64,000 nucleotides of DNA from Saxidomus purpurata (GCA_022818135.1 JAFMSR010000015.1:3335859-3399858); one strand, 5' to 3'; shown: positions 35,452-48,659, numbered from the stretch's first letter. Notes: a model not told the origin generated them from the letters alone. Translations and numbers: made by a program.

Positions 35452-36771
35452 TTATAAACAAAGACGAAAGTCGGAGAAAAGTTTTTGGATGTAACGTCTG
35501 AATCTTGGATTGAAAATACAGTAAATGATTGGATTGAAAATACTGTGCACATACACAAGTCTTAGTGTCAGCTGAATGCCTGTGCCAAGCTCGAACTCGT
35601 CGGTTTCCCCTCTGACAGTCCGCATGTATATTCTTACAGAGAAGTAAGGTATGAAACACAAAATTAAAACAACTGAAACCGCCAACATCATTATGGTCAT
35701 ATTCCGCTCTGATGTCTTTTTGTATGACGAAAACTTTGAAAGACGGGTCGTTTTCTTCTCTTTTACATCTCTTCTGCAGTGAAGATTTCCGACGTAAATG
35801 GATCCATCATTTATGGTACAGTCGCTGGATGGCATTTTTACTTTTTCAAATGAACAAATCTGTTCACTATCTTTTGTACATGAATTAGTATCGATGTAAA
35901 CTTCTGATACATTACGAGTCACGATAGAAATATCCGGGGTACTCTGAGTAAAACCGGAAGTTTCTATACTGGATTTACCACTTCCAGAAGACGTTCTGTT
36001 GTCAGAACTGTAAGGCAGTTTCAAAGCCCGGATTTTCAATACTTTTTCAAAATGCTTTTTCATCGATTGTTGTATATTTTCACATTTGAGTTTTCTTGTA
36101 TATTTCATTTTGATTAAGGTACGAATAATGTTCGAATAGGTCAGCAGTAGTGTCACAAAAACTGTCAAGATCAGAATGGAATCGATTCCATAGAACACTG
36201 TGGAAATAAGAATATAGCCCTGCTCCTTACGAGTCGTGCAAACATATCCAGTTACAGTCCTGTTACTTCCGGAAATGCCAACTTGTAACTCTATGACGTC
36301 GAAGATTACGAAGTTTTTCAATGAAATCAAGCATGTAATTATTGTGACTATATACATGATGTATTTTGTCATTCGTGTTGACATTTGCCTGCTGAAAGGT
36401 TTGCAGATTTTACGGTACCTGTGCACAGAGATAACCCATAGAATCAAGCAAGAGCTGGTTATTGTCCAACGTGCGAGAACATGAGTCAGCTTACACAAGA
36501 AACCTTGGAGATATATCAAATTTACTGCCATCTCCAAAATGCTTGGAATGATCAAAACACACACCATCAGATCCACAACAGCGAGACAGGTTATCAGTAT
36601 CATAGTGGAGGATCTTTTTGAGTTTGTGTAGAAGATGATCGCCAAGCTATTGCCAATTATGCCAATTATCCCACAAACTGCCATTGTTATGATTACCGGA
36701 AGAAGTCGCATGAAAATTTCGTGCTGCTTTTCGAAAAGCAAGTCTTTTGCAGACTTTGATTCGCTGTTCAT
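35452..36771 (-). CDS. Rhodopsin-class (class A) G-protein-coupled receptor
   Basis: 439 residues in a single coding exon. Seven membrane segments are visible. TM1 has GN (residues 40-41); TM2 has LAVVDLMV; TM3 ends in a DRY-type VHRY at 116-119; Cys93 and Cys178 could form the usual disulphide. The third cytoplasmic loop is long (about 220-355, Ser/Thr-rich); TM6 has CFIPYF (372-377) and TM7 has NPIIY (413-417) followed by an amphipathic helix 8. The layout suggests a peptide or amine receptor; the ligand cannot be named. The minus-strand sequence immediately before the ATG reads CTGTTTTAG, a good acceptor, so a 5' non-coding exon is likely upstream. Confidence 0.9.
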   Translation of the reverse strand: MNSESKSAKDLLFEKQHEIFMRLLPVIITMAVCGIIGIIGNSLAIIFYTNSKRSSTMILITCLAVVDLMVCVLIIPSILEMAVNLIYLQGFLCKLTHVLARWTITSSCLILWVISVHRYRKICKPFSRQMSTRMTKYIMYIVTIITCLISLKNFVIFDVIELQVGISGSNRTVTGYVCTTRKEQGYILISTVFYGIDSILILTVFVTLLLTYSNIIRTLIKMKYTRKLKCENIQQSMKKHFEKVLKIRALKLPYSSDNRTSSGSGKSSIETSGFTQSTPDISIVTRNVSEVYIDTNSCTKDSEQICSFEKVKMPSSDCTINDGSIYVGNLHCRRDVKEKKTTRLSKFSSYKKTSERNMTIMMLAVSVVLILCFIPYFSVRIYMRTVRGETDEFELGTGIQLTLRLVYVHSIFNPIIYCIFNPRFRRYIQKLFSDFRLCL

Positions 36772-37198
36772 CTAAAACAGAATACGTAGAGCTTAAAGAA
36801 AGTATTGCAGAAAGGTGATACAATACATAAGTAGAAACTATGTATTGATTTTTCAAAAGTACTTAAATTATTATATTTAAAAAAGAGCACTTTCCTATTT
36901 TGTATATCATAAACCGCATATAGAATTGGTTCAGACAGGTTGACTTTGTCCCCAAAATCAGTAGGTTGACATTAGTTATACGAAAAACAAAAACCAACAA
37001 ATAACACAAATTCAAATGTGAAAGAAATATTAACTGACCAGAAAATGTATTTTCGCAAAAACAAAAAATGCATATGATTAATAGACGAAATGTGCTTATT
37101 TCTATATGCAAACAATCGGAAAATACATGCTACAGTGAAGTTGTATTTCTAAACATTTAACCTAGAACAAATGATAATGTGTGAAGAAATAGAAATAC
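36772..37198 (-). other. Putative 5' UTR intron of the GPCR gene
   Basis: On the minus strand a donor (ACAAG|GTATTT) lies at 37199/37198 and an acceptor (TTCTGTTTTAG) abuts the ATG at 36771. The upstream exon would carry a short upstream ORF starting near 37271 with 12 codons. The splice is inferred only from the motifs. Confidence 0.5.
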
Positions 37199-37299
37199 CT
37201 TGTAAAGTAGCTGGGATGTTGAGATGTTGTTAAGATTTTCCAATAGCCAGTAGCTGAGTGTTTTTCATTTTTGAATTGAACGGATTTTCATTCAGTGGC

Positions 37300-38061
37300 A
37301 GAAGAGGAAATATCCATACGATCGTGGTTTCATTTTCGTTCATTTTTTTCATGACTCATGCTATTGTCAACACTAACTGAACATACAAATGAATGAGACG
37401 GGTGACTGTGCAATAACAATAACACGAGAAACATGTGAAACAAATGGATATTCCCTTCTATTCATTTTTCTGATATCTCACTCTTTAGTGTCTCACACTT
37501 ACTTTATCCATATGTAAATGTATTTTTTAAACATATTTTTTCATTAGCTGCTTTATGTTGTTATACCCAAAGACTTGATGATGTTATATTCCATTATTTT
37601 CTACATTATTCATTTCGCATGAAAATCTTCCTATCTCATAGGAATGACAAGAAGTCGTGTTTTTGATCCACTATACATTTACATGTATTTCAATTCTTTA
37701 AAGCAATTATGCGGCGTCGTTGTCGCTTTTCAGCAGTCCACTTGTACAGTGTATATAGAATGAAGCTTTGGAATATATACTTCCTGCTACATAAATGATC
37801 AGTATTTTTAAGCCTGGTACATGTACATATCATTTAAATGCAAATTAACAGAATAAAGGTGTTGTAAGACACATGATAGTGAGCTCAATGTGACCTGTCG
37901 TGTTTCTCGTACTGCTTTAAGTATGACTTTAAAAGCAAGGGAAGATAAACTTATTGTCTAACATTATTTTGATGTATACACTAACAGTTAAAACAAGACT
38001 GATACTTTTAGATTATTTGCACGGCCTTAAACTAAATTGGAGATAACTTCCTTTTCGGCTG
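37300..38061. other. Non-coding stretch upstream of the GPCR gene
   Basis: May hold the promoter; no specific element recognised. Confidence 0.35.

Positions 38062-38135
<74 letters not shown>
38062..38135. repeat. (CAT)n microsatellite
   Basis: About 24 uninterrupted CAT/ATC units. Confidence 0.97.
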
Positions 38136-38179
38136 GGCAGCCGACCCGAGTCAGACAGCTACGACTACACTAGATAAAA

Positions 38180-39843
38180 TAGTCAAGCAGGTATTTCTCT
38201 TCCGCGTTCAAGAAATGACTACCGCTTCTCAATTATGATAAAGGACAGACAGAAAAATGGATAAAGAAACAAACACAGTAATGTGCGATTGGTAAAACCT
38301 TTACGATATTAAACACCAGTTTGCCTCTTTTAAGAATGCTTATAGATTATCTAATTAATTTAAACAAATCATGACCAAATGTGACTAATATGTAATTACT
38401 TGTATACACTTAGACGTAAAGAATATTTCTACAATAACATCGATATCACATGCTTCTTTTTCTTAAGCATGTAAAAAGGTGTAGCCAGTGTTTACTATAG
38501 TCCAAATCTAACGGAGACCAATAATGTATTTATCTTAAAGTTGCGTATAAACTCATACAAATTTTTCTAGCTTAAACCCGGAAGATATATTTAAGAATGA
38601 TTCAGCTAAATGAAATTTATCATCTAAACGATGAAATGAAAAGAAACAATAGGTAAGATTTATCATGATAATATCCGCTCTTTCCGACTAAGTCTACCGG
38701 CCACGAGTCAATTTAGGATCAGGGGAAAATAAGGTCATATTTTGTTAGTCGGACATTTATATGTGATTGTTTAAGACAAAACTACTTAGACGGAAAAAGC
38801 GCACTCCTGTGATATAACATGCCGAACGTTAATAGTTACGTTGTGTATTTTTATTTTCGTCGTTGTATAGCATGTTGTAAAAATCTCAGCATTGACATCT
38901 TTGTGCAATGTGTATGAGCAAATGATTATTAAGGTATCTAAAAGGGTTGAGTAACGGACATTGTAAAGGTGTTATAGAATCGATTACAATTTTTATTTGT
39001 GTGTGACGTCAGTCACTCACAAATATAGCCCGTATTTCAAGACACGCATCCTTTACTTTTAAACCAAAGAACCTCTTCCGGTCCGTGTTTTAGTAACGAC
39101 CCTCAATTTCAGTCTAAAATAAGTATGTTGTAAATGAATATTTCGGAATTCACGTGTGATGAATAGCCATTGAATTCAATATATCAGACCTGATGATAGT
39201 GACCGATTCAAAATTTTATAATATGCTTTCTATCTAATCAGATAAATGAAAAATATCTCAGTATAAATTATACAAATGTAAATCGTTTTTAAAAAATCAC
39301 AGTTTAAACTTGCTGTAATTTTGTTCCGTGACGACTGTGACAGACGGTAGGCGGTATATTGCTCTATCTAAAAAGGGTCAGCAAACAAACATGAATTACT
39401 TTGTCAAAGGAATGATGTAAATACTTTATAACTATAACATACCCCCGTTTGAATACTTCAAAGTATATTTTGTATGAGTTACTCACTTTCAATATATTGC
39501 AATAAGGATCCCAACACAGTGCCACATATTACAATATCACGCAATACGAGTTCTGGCAATACCCATCCATCTAGACCGAACATATTAATATTAAGGGCAC
39601 TAGTCAAGTCGACATTGGGCCAACAAAACAAAGCTTAGGCTCAGGAAGTACAGTCTTGGCAGAGATGCTGACTCTGACAATTGAATGACAATTATGTATG
39701 TTTGGGTTAGAGGTCATGATGACCGTGAATAGACAAAAAACGTTAGCGCAAACCTTGTAGAGGTTACTCATATTCAGAAGTTGGCCTTTATCTGCTATTT
39801 ACAAGGTAGGTCTAGGTTACGGTCTGTGATTCAGAATAGGAGT

Positions 39844-39895
<52 letters not shown>

Positions 39896-40440
39896 TTTTT
39901 CAAGTTTCTTTTGGGAAAAAGAAATTAATCTGAATTATATTAATAATTACGTTGACAGACATTTGCTTTGCAAATCAATTTCAAGTTTAGTCTGCAACAT
40001 TCCATACTTGTTTTAATTTCTGCTTTAAGTAGGTGAGAGCTGATCAAACCCACTTTGATTTGACACACACACAAGTTCTGTGCCATCAGCGCTTTGATTA
40101 AGTTATGTAGTTAACGACAAAAAGCTTTACATCAATCTATAAAATTACACAAGTTATCCTTGCGAAATTGCATACATTGGTGTGCTTACTAGTTTCAACG
40201 TAAGAATTGTTATTTACGTGAGACGAAGAGTGATTACTTTAGCTCACTATAAGCAACTTCGATACCAGCTAGTTTTAGAAGCATCTTTAGTCATTACTTA
40301 GCCAAGTAACTTACATGTATCATGAAGTCTAATTATCACTGAAAGTGAAGATATTTATAGTTTTCATTTTTAACAATAGTCGACTTGTTAATGAATTAGC
40401 ATGTTGATACAAAAGAAAGTTGTATATTATTAAATGCATA
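38180..40440. repeat. Paralogous segment, uninterrupted copy
   Basis: Matches 56400-56631 plus 63212-64000 in the same orientation through many blocks, for example AAGGACAGACAGAAAAATGG, TCACATGCTTCTTTT, TTTAAACCCGGAAGATAT, CGACTAAGTCT, ATAAAATTACACAAGTT and AGTTTCAACGTAAG. The Ngaro element interrupts only the other copy, so this one shows the empty site near 38530. A (TC)n tract lies inside. No gene recognised. Confidence 0.75.
39846..39890. repeat. (TC)n microsatellite
   Basis: About 22 TC units. Confidence 0.97.
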
Positions 40441-40504
40441 TCACATATATTGACCAATTCATTTTGAGTACAAATCAAGAATTTTTAGAAAGAACTTATG
40501 TATT

Positions 40505-41175
40505 GCCCTGGTCACATATCCGTATGATGTCCGCACGAATCCCCTTTTATCAACGTACGAATCAACTTTTAAAATCCGTACGGTCTCCATACAATCGTAG
40601 CCTACGGGTCCCGTACGATCTTTTGGGGGATGCAATTGTAATATATCCGGGACATAGCAGACAAGTCGTGCTGAGCTTAGAAGGAAATCGGACGCTCCTC
40701 GTACGATGCACGGCGCTCGTACGGTGCCCGTACGGTGTCCGCACGGTGTTGGTAGACAAGAATGAACCAGTTCAGCGATATTAGAAATTTCTCATTTTAA
40801 ATAGAATCGTCAAGGATGTCGTACGGAGCCTCGTGCGGACATTGCAAGTTCCCCAACCGGTGTCCGAAGTATCGTACGAACATTGTACGTTGACCGTGCG
40901 ACTCCCCTGCGATAGTCGTACGAGCACCAGCAAGCTGTTATGGGTCTCGCGGTGTTCCAAAGCCGCACGGACATCATGCGATGCCCTTACGATCTCTACC
41001 GAGGCCATTGCTTGCCTGTACGGGTACCTTGCGAGCTGCTCCCGACTTGAACATTCCGAGTTACCGAGTCCTCTACGAGGTAAAAAATCCGTACGATGCC
41101 CGCAAGAGTCTACGAACTCCATGCGATTTTGCAAACATTCTCGTTCATAGCTCGTAGCGTTAATGTGACCAGGGT
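40505..41175. mobile_element. Non-autonomous DNA transposon rich in CGTACG words
   Basis: The terminal inverted repeats are CCCTGGTCACAT (left, 40506-40517) and ATGTGACCAGGG (right, 41163-41174). TATT stands just outside on both sides and may be the target duplication. The interior is unusually GC-rich for the window and packed with CGTACG and CGTACGG-like words. ORFs through it on both strands do not resemble a transposase. Confidence 0.75.
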
Positions 41176-41395
41176 ATTAATTGCTTGCTATAAAACCACG
41201 ATATCCTACAAAAATTACTGACAAATGTATATAAATGTAGTTAACGGGTAAATACTATTCTGACAAACTTAAATTCTTTATATGAATAAACATGCTAGGG
41301 GCTAATAAATTTTGACACAAAGTTTATAGTTTATAGTTTATACTAATTTATTTATATCGATTGTGAAACAAATTATCCAACTTATATTATTAGTT

Positions 41396-41801
41396 TCTTA
41401 TATGAGCACGAGGTTCAGATCGAAATATCCGTCACTGAGGGTAACTGTTTTGGCGGGAACGAGGCTCTGCCGAGTTCCCGCGAAACAGTTACCCGAAGTG
41501 ACGGGTATTTCCATCTGAACCAAGTATCTCATGGAAGAAACTTTTTCTTGCATACCGTCTTGCACTTTGAAATAGATATTTAAAAACAAACTTACCGAAA
41601 TGATGCATTTTGATATAAAAACAAACATTCTTTAGATGTTATGTATGGGAAAGTGACGTCAGATTGTTTATAACGTGACGTCACATTGTTTATAACGTTA
41701 CGTCACAAGTAAGCACGTAAGTCGTCTTACACGGGGGGGTGTAAGATGAGATTTTCCAGCACTGGTAAAAACTGCAGATATCCCCATCTGGTATGCAAGA
41801 A
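41396..41801. mobile_element. Long-palindrome element, copy C
   Basis: Same layout as copy A: palindrome arms at about 41414-41461 and 41475-41521, then CTTTTTCTTGCATACC at 41541. The closing block contains TTTTCCAGCACTGG and ends GTATGCAAGAA near 41801. It is about 340 bp shorter than copy A, missing part of the middle. Confidence 0.65.
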
Positions 41802-41879
41802 TTATCACTCTCGGCACCTGAAATAACGTGAGGTTGTTACCAAGTAATTACTATAGTATTTTCGTGAAACTGGGGCAGA

Positions 41880-44800
41880 TCAGCTGAAGGTGTCGTTCAG
41901 TTTCAAAAAACAAAACTAGTGTTTGGTAGCATGTTAGTGGCCTCGATAACTGGCTTGAAGAGTAATTTGTACATGCAAGCAGTTACTTATAATTGTTATA
42001 TACCCCAAACATTTACTTGCATTGTAGTTATCATTTGTTATAAGAGTAAAGTTCCTTATCTGATTTTGAGTCTGGTATTATCAACTTATTAGAAAATCTT
42101 CCAGAATTGAAGTGAAAACGCCAAAGGTTTCTGGTTCTAACTTTTTTCTGAAGTAACAATACTACTAAGAATTATCGTGTTGCATCTTCTACCATATTTA
42201 CCAGTAGTACTTCTGAATGAATTCGATTTCTTCGTTAACAGCGCGTGTTATGTACATTTTATAGGTTAACAATATTTATAATAAATACTTTGACAAACTA
42301 AAATGTTATAGTATAATAGTTGTAAAATTACGTTCAAGAAAAACTCAAAAAGTGAACACGTGGCCTGTAAATGAAATCGTAACCAAGATATATAAAAATG
42401 TGTAAGAATCGGTTCCAACGGAAACATCAATTAACAAAATAACTACATAAAATCGTTTTAAATAAAATTTAAATACATAAATATATTAGTATATCATTTA
42501 AAACTTATTCAAATTGAAATAATATTTACATTCACATCACTGTATAAAGATACATTGTATTTCGTGTGTTGACGTTACTTGCATAGCCGACTCTAGTAAG
42601 TGTTACTTGTCCAACATTCGGAAAGTATATACATGTATTGACTGACATTTATAATACAAATTCCCTGTTCCGTGGAGTATATGTATTTGTATCACAGAAT
42701 ATAAAATTTTTGTGTTTTCAACAACGTGAGGTGAGGTTAAGTCATTCTTTTCAGCTATAGAGGTATCTCTTCAATGTTGATTTAGCAGTCTGTTCGTCAT
42801 TGCCCTCTGTCCAATCAACTATATGGACACACGAATACCATTTTATCTGCTCCGGGATAGCAACTGTTTCGTCGGTTCTTATGATAATTAAATTCCTTTT
42901 AGGTGTTGTTGACTGGTATATTAATGGCAAAATACACATTTCTAGTTGTAGTTCGTTACATTCAGTATATTTTTGACAGAATGACTATCATTTTGTTGCT
43001 TTGTTTCGTAGCCCTTGCGTACAAGTGCAATTTGGTAACACCTCCCTGGTGAGATAAATCTCTGCCCGGAAAACATGCCTTTAATTTACAGTGTGTCTCT
43101 ACAAAAGATAGCACATTATTTGCTAGTTCATAATTGTCTACACTGTATGAAATATAAACGTCGTAGACCAGGTCAACATTTATATCTATTCCGGCGAGCT
43201 TCCGTTCTTCAATACTAGGTACGAGTATAGTCCAGCTATCAAATAAAATTATATTTCTAAATGGGTCTATAGTATATTTGCAGTACAAAATTATGATATA
43301 TTTAATCAATTTATATAATCTATAACAAAAGCAGACCAAAATGCTGATAAATGTATAATTAGCGAGAGGAAAAAGGTTCAGTCGAATTTGACCAAAGGTT
43401 ATAGCAAAGTTACCCTTATCCATTTCTTTAAGCAAAAGCGAAAGTAAATCATTTTTCAAGTTTCTCTGAAACTTTTTCTTATTCAAGCTTGTGTCATTTT
43501 CTGCAGGGAAGACATAAAACTGTTTAGGATAAACGATTTCGTGAGTTTCCGATTTCTTTGAAATACTATTGAAATTATTTCTGTAAACCGTAATTTCATG
43601 TTTGCCGTACATAGCATTGCAAACGCATGTTCGCATTCCAACAAATATTACTTTCATTGATAATCCATAACGGTACATCAGTTTCACAAAGAGACGCATA
43701 TCCCTATAGTATAATATACATAGAAATGAAAGTGTATTACAATCCCTGCTTTTCTGCTCGCATATGTCATAAACATTGATTCCATTTACAGTGTAATTTA
43801 CTGAAATATTTTCTTCCTCTTCAAATGTTGAGTAAACTAGCAATGTATGACTACAAGTCTCTTTCTCATTCTTCATACTTTGTATTTGGAGTGTTATTTG
43901 TCGAATATGAAGTGATGTACAATTTAATGTCGAATAAACTATATGTTATGTTATACTAAAAATATTTCCTAAAGGCACGAAATAGAATTCAAGTTGGATT
44001 GGTTTTGAAATAAGCTGGTGAGTGTTTAGCAGTGCCCTTTCTATTCTAATTTTCAAATTTTTCATTATCAATGTTGCAGTAGCAACACATCTATAATCAC
44101 CATAGTCTTTATTTTCTACCATCTTTATCAGTAGCACTGATTGTGAGCGCCAATCAGTCTGGACGACTCTACTATCTATCTCTCCGATTAAAGCATCGTT
44201 ATGATACCATTCAAACGTAACATGATCGTATGTCTTACAATGATTGAACTTGCAGAACAATTCTACATCATCTTCGCCTAGATATATTTCATGAACTAAA
44301 CGATTAGAGCTGTCATACATAGGATTATTAAGATACCCATTTAAACTTCTATGTGAATATACATGAAGAAGCCGATTTTCTATAATGTGATATGTATATC
44401 TGCCTAAAGGGTACATAACATATATACACGTAAAACTACTTGCTAATACCACAAAGAGGAATTTGACAAATTTAGTGGTATGATAGAGGCGTGCGTATAT
44501 ATGACTGCAATGGAAATAACACATTAAGATAAACATACGAATCTCGTGTACGGCAGTTTGCCACAGTTCCTCGTAATATAACTTTGAACTAATGATTAGC
44601 ATTAACAATGAGTGTAATTCTTCTTTATCTTCATTTAACACTTGCTTGCTCTGACCATAGTAAGATGTATCATCTTTCCTTTCCCCGTATTCGTAGATAC
44701 ATATGCTGAATATATAAAACACTGATAGAAATCCGCACATCCAATTTACTTGGTGAATTATCTTTGGTGTTATCAAACAAATACTGTCGAATTGGTCAAT

Positions 44801-45540
44801 TTCTTTCAATTTTTGTTTAAAATATGCAAAGCGCATTGATGTGCAAAATGTGTTTACTGTTTGACCTCTAAACCCAACCAGATGCAAACAGATGCCCATT
44901 ATTTCAATGGAAAATATTGAGTACGTATCAATAGCAAAATGATATGTATTCTCACAGACACACAGTGTTCCATCTTTGCACGAATATGCATATGAATAAA
45001 TCATCGACAAAAAAGAAACACAGTTGAATTAGAAACACCAATGATCGCTAGAAAAATTCCGTTTAAAATGATGAGAACAAAACAAAAAGCAATCGCAATT
45101 ACTTTGTTTTTCAAGAAATTGCACTTAGCGCAACGTATTGCGCATTTCATCACTAACAAAAACATGAAAAGGTCACAAAACCTCGTTGCTGTAGTATCAT
45201 AAATTCACTGTTTGTAAATATCACTAACAGGTATACTCATGCGTACAGCTTGGATATGGTAAATATTCATATTGGTAGGTCAGTCATTTAGTCTCAGTTT
45301 TCATAAAGTTTACAAACCACATTTATTTCCTGTTTATTTATTCCGTAATTTGGTAACTACTTCCACTGTATTCCAAAAGTATAGGATAAAAATTGGTAAG
45401 TATATAGAAATTACTAAGTGCCTTGATTTAAAATGTATACATGTATTTCCTGTTAATAACTCTTTAATCTTGTGTCTTAGGATTGTGTAACGTTTATGTT
45501 ATAATGACGGTTGGGACGGACCATCTCAAACATCTTTTAA
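41880..45540 (-). repeat. Segmental duplication, unit 1 (with TIR pseudogene)
   Basis: Collinear with 49200-52640 through 3' flank, gene body and 5' flank. Shared blocks include TTGTACATGCAA, GAAAACGCCAAAGGTTTCTGG, ACAACGTGAGGT, GTGTAACGTTTAT and CATCTCAAACAT. The gene in this unit is broken; that in the other is intact. Confidence 0.8.
42751..45270 (-). pseudogene. Broken Ig-TIR receptor-like gene, paralogue of 50006-52309
   Basis: Aligns along its whole length with the intact copy. Lesions seen: the start at 45270 is kept, but an in-frame TGA appears about 20 codons later; the frame changes at about 45003; between the two larger open stretches (43946-45010 and 42962-43876) there is an extra segment of roughly 70-90 bp with stops and a frame change; and a one-base loss in an A run at about 42962 breaks the TIR domain after ILSK, the rest continuing in another frame at 42751-42939. 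Box 1 (YDVYISYS) and box 2 (CFPGRDL) of the TIR domain are still readable. Several independent breaks argue for a pseudogene rather than one sequencing error. Confidence 0.8.
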
Positions 45541-47576
45541 GGTATCTGTTGGAGGCACTGGTAAATAACCTTGCTCAGATTACTAATGCACTCATTTCCC
45601 CCTGAATTCTGTTTAAGATTAGGAAATTTGAAAAGATCGCATAAGCTTAGGTCTTGTGATTATGGAATGAAATATAATTACAACATTGGAAGTTTTCAGA
45701 CGCCAAGAATGCCCTAACACCTATTTCTTCTGTGAGACGCCGTGTAATCCTAAATAAGACGTGAACTAGACTATCCTCGTCATACAGCTGATTGGTACAT
45801 GCTACAAGACAACTTGTATAACTGTCAGTGTAAATGACTGCAGCTATTTTGAATTTTGATGTATCGAATATTTCAAAGCAATTTTCACAGAATAAAAGGA
45901 CACAGGTTTGAGCAAAGGAAATTAGAGCTGAAGTGAAATGATGCTCTGTAATAAAATTACGAAATTGTTTTAGTTACATAACTTTACAAGATCTCCAACG
46001 ATTCCGAATGTAGCGTATATTTAGTTAATACATTTATAGCTTATCGTCCCCAAAACGTTTGAGATAATCCCTACAGTAATTTGCCATCCAAACAAAAGGT
46101 TCATAGTACATTGATAGTTTCAAATCGATAATTTTCAATTCAATAGATAATGAAATACGAATAGTCTAATCGGTGGCACGATACAATACGATTTCAAGGT
46201 CATAAACTGTTTGGCAAAAAACTATACAAATTTTAATTAAATACAAGCTACACAAATGTACTTAGATAAATGTACGTCTGTTTTACATTGTTTAATGTTT
46301 ATTCTTTATGCTTTGCGCCAGTGAATATTTGTGAAATTCAATCTATTACCGTAACAATATATATAAACTTCGTGTTTCGTGGTCAGGATTCAACCTCAAG
46401 TTCAACCACTAAAGCCAATTGAATAATTTAGTCATAACTAAAATACTAAAATTTGTGTAATATATTTATTTCTATTTATTAAACGAAATCTTTTTTGGCT
46501 GTCTGTATGTTTTACCTGTATAAGGTGTAATTTCATTTATATCTACTGTGAAGAGAAATGGTTTTATAAGTAACATTGCATATTACGTGTTTTGACAACA
46601 CTGTGTTTTAAGCATCTTATTAAGGTTCAAATTAGTATAGCAATTTAGAACGGTAAAACATTAACGGAAAAGCGTTTAATCTCTGTACGAGCATGTTGTA
46701 AAATTGTAAGCATTGTCAATCTGTGTGCGAAGTGCATGAACAAGATACTTAATTTGTAGTTAAACTGGTAATGCTTTTTTTAACCTTGAGCCGTTGTGTT
46801 GCAAAATTTTACTTTTAATCTTCGCTTTTAGTATTGCTTTTTGTCACCACTTCTCTTCATTGACAATTTAAATTGTGTTATTTACCAAATAGTAGAGCCA
46901 TGCCGGCCGGAGCTCAACAGTTGCTCAGGATACATTTACTTTTGCTCATATTATGAGTTTTAAGAAAATTGTTCTGTTTATTTACTAGTATGTATTATCC
47001 TGATAAAGGCGTAAGCCGAAACGCCGAAATGTGATAAAACTATTTTATAAACTTCATTTGCTGTTGTTAAGATATCCACCACATATTTTGAGTTATAAAT
47101 TCATTCACATAATTCAGTTTAATCAGTGTAAATTATCTGCCTGTTTTAAGTTTGTTCATTTTTGTGAAAATCCGATTTTTTATGTTTATGGTCTTCGACG
47201 GCAATGGAATATAATGAACACCGACTGTGTAGAGTATCTTTAGGAACTCGAGCTGCTGACAAATCTTTTAGAGTTTCTCTGTTTACTTATCAGGAAAATT
47301 AACCCACTAGTTATGATTTTGATGAATCATCAAACCTTACTTACAGTTGGTAAAATGTCCCATAATGATAACTATATAAGCTTTATCTATAGTTTCAGAG
47401 AAAACAATTGCAAAGATATCAAAGAATGAACCCGTAGGTGATTATGTATTTTGACGAATCATGGGTATCCAAATGCTTAAAAACAAAAGCTGTCCGTAAG
47501 ACAAATAAAACAAAATTTTTGTCAGTAAATAGCAAAACAAAATTCTGTTGAGTCTCCAAGTATAAACAAGATTATG
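45541..47576. other. Non-coding stretch
   Basis: No gene recognised. A short block near 46685-46755 (GAGCATGTTGTAAAATT, then GTGCATGAACAAGATA) resembles part of the paralogous segment at 38.9 kb and 63.5 kb. Confidence 0.4.
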
Positions 47577-48640
47577 AGGATCTTACATGGCCTGCTGTGG
47601 AGGACTGGGTTGTTCCGACCAGAGGGAAAGCGGGGGAATAGGAGGAACCGAGCGAAGCGAGGTTCCGACTTCCCCCGCTTTCCCGAGGGTCGGAACAACC
47701 CAGTCCTCCACAGTAGGCCATGTAAGATCCTTTTTCTTGCATACTTTATTTGATTTTATTCCAGATTCTACGAGGAAACCGCTTTAAATAGGCCCTACTA
47801 TGTTGAGCGGTAAATCAAAACTTCATGTTGATTAAATATAATTCCCCGCATGGAACCCCTTTGCGTAGGAAATTTGGTAGGTTCACACGTGAATTTACCA
47901 CTGTTTATGTATCTAGAGCTAAAAACATAGTGCTTGATCGCACCCAAAACTATACTTTATTTACGTTGTTAATCAAAATAATATCAATTAAATCCTAAAC
48001 AGAAATTCTCCTTACGCACGTCCAGTTTACTTGATTAATGCGACTATACCATCGACATTGACTTAATTAACTGGTTTTGTTTACACAGTGACGTCATTTA
48101 TCAAGAGAAACTGTGACGTCATTTACCGCCATTTTTTGTTTTGAAAAAAGTATGATTACAGGTATGTTCTTTGAAATGTGAATAGATTCTGTTGCTACAC
48201 ATTTCTAAAATTTGATGCTCTTGCTCGTGAAACCATAAAAAGCACGATTTCCTTTCGCAATCAACTTTCGCTTCAAAACTTCATGGATATTCGTTACCAA
48301 CAATTTTCGTAATTTGAACCGTTATTGCGTACCCTGAAAATTCGAACCATTCCTAAAAATGAAATTCCTGTTACATTAACTTGAACAATATTGAAGTGTG
48401 TGCTTTCTTATGAGACTTTAGTTTACATTTACGAAAAACATTCTAATCTTTCACATGTAAACCGCCGTGAAACGTATCTCGGAAATAAAGTGTTCCAGGT
48501 ACGAGTTGAATACACGAAAGTAGTTCGGGTGCTGTCAAGTAAGCCCGAGATGTACTTTCCCTAGGGAAAGTATAGGCTGATCTCTTCCCTCCACGTGCTG
48601 GGATCCGCCAATACTTTCCCCGGGGGGTATGCAAGAAAAC
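47577..48640. mobile_element. Long-palindrome element, copy D
   Basis: It opens with a very long near-perfect palindrome (arms about 47579-47638 and 47670-47728), whose inner part GAGCGAAGCGA lies between two GGAACC/GGTTCC blocks. Next comes CTTTTTCTTGCATAC at 47729. The far end (48540-48638) has CTTTCCCTAGGGAAAG and closes with GTATGCAAGAAA. The middle carries TGACGTCA words. No coding region. Confidence 0.65.
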
Positions 48641-48659
48641 AGTAATCACCAAAAAAATA

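Noticed and set aside
40434..41150. ORFs of 105-117 codons on both strands
   Set aside because: Lie in the CGTACG-rich transposon; no transposase motif; openness is explained by higher GC content.
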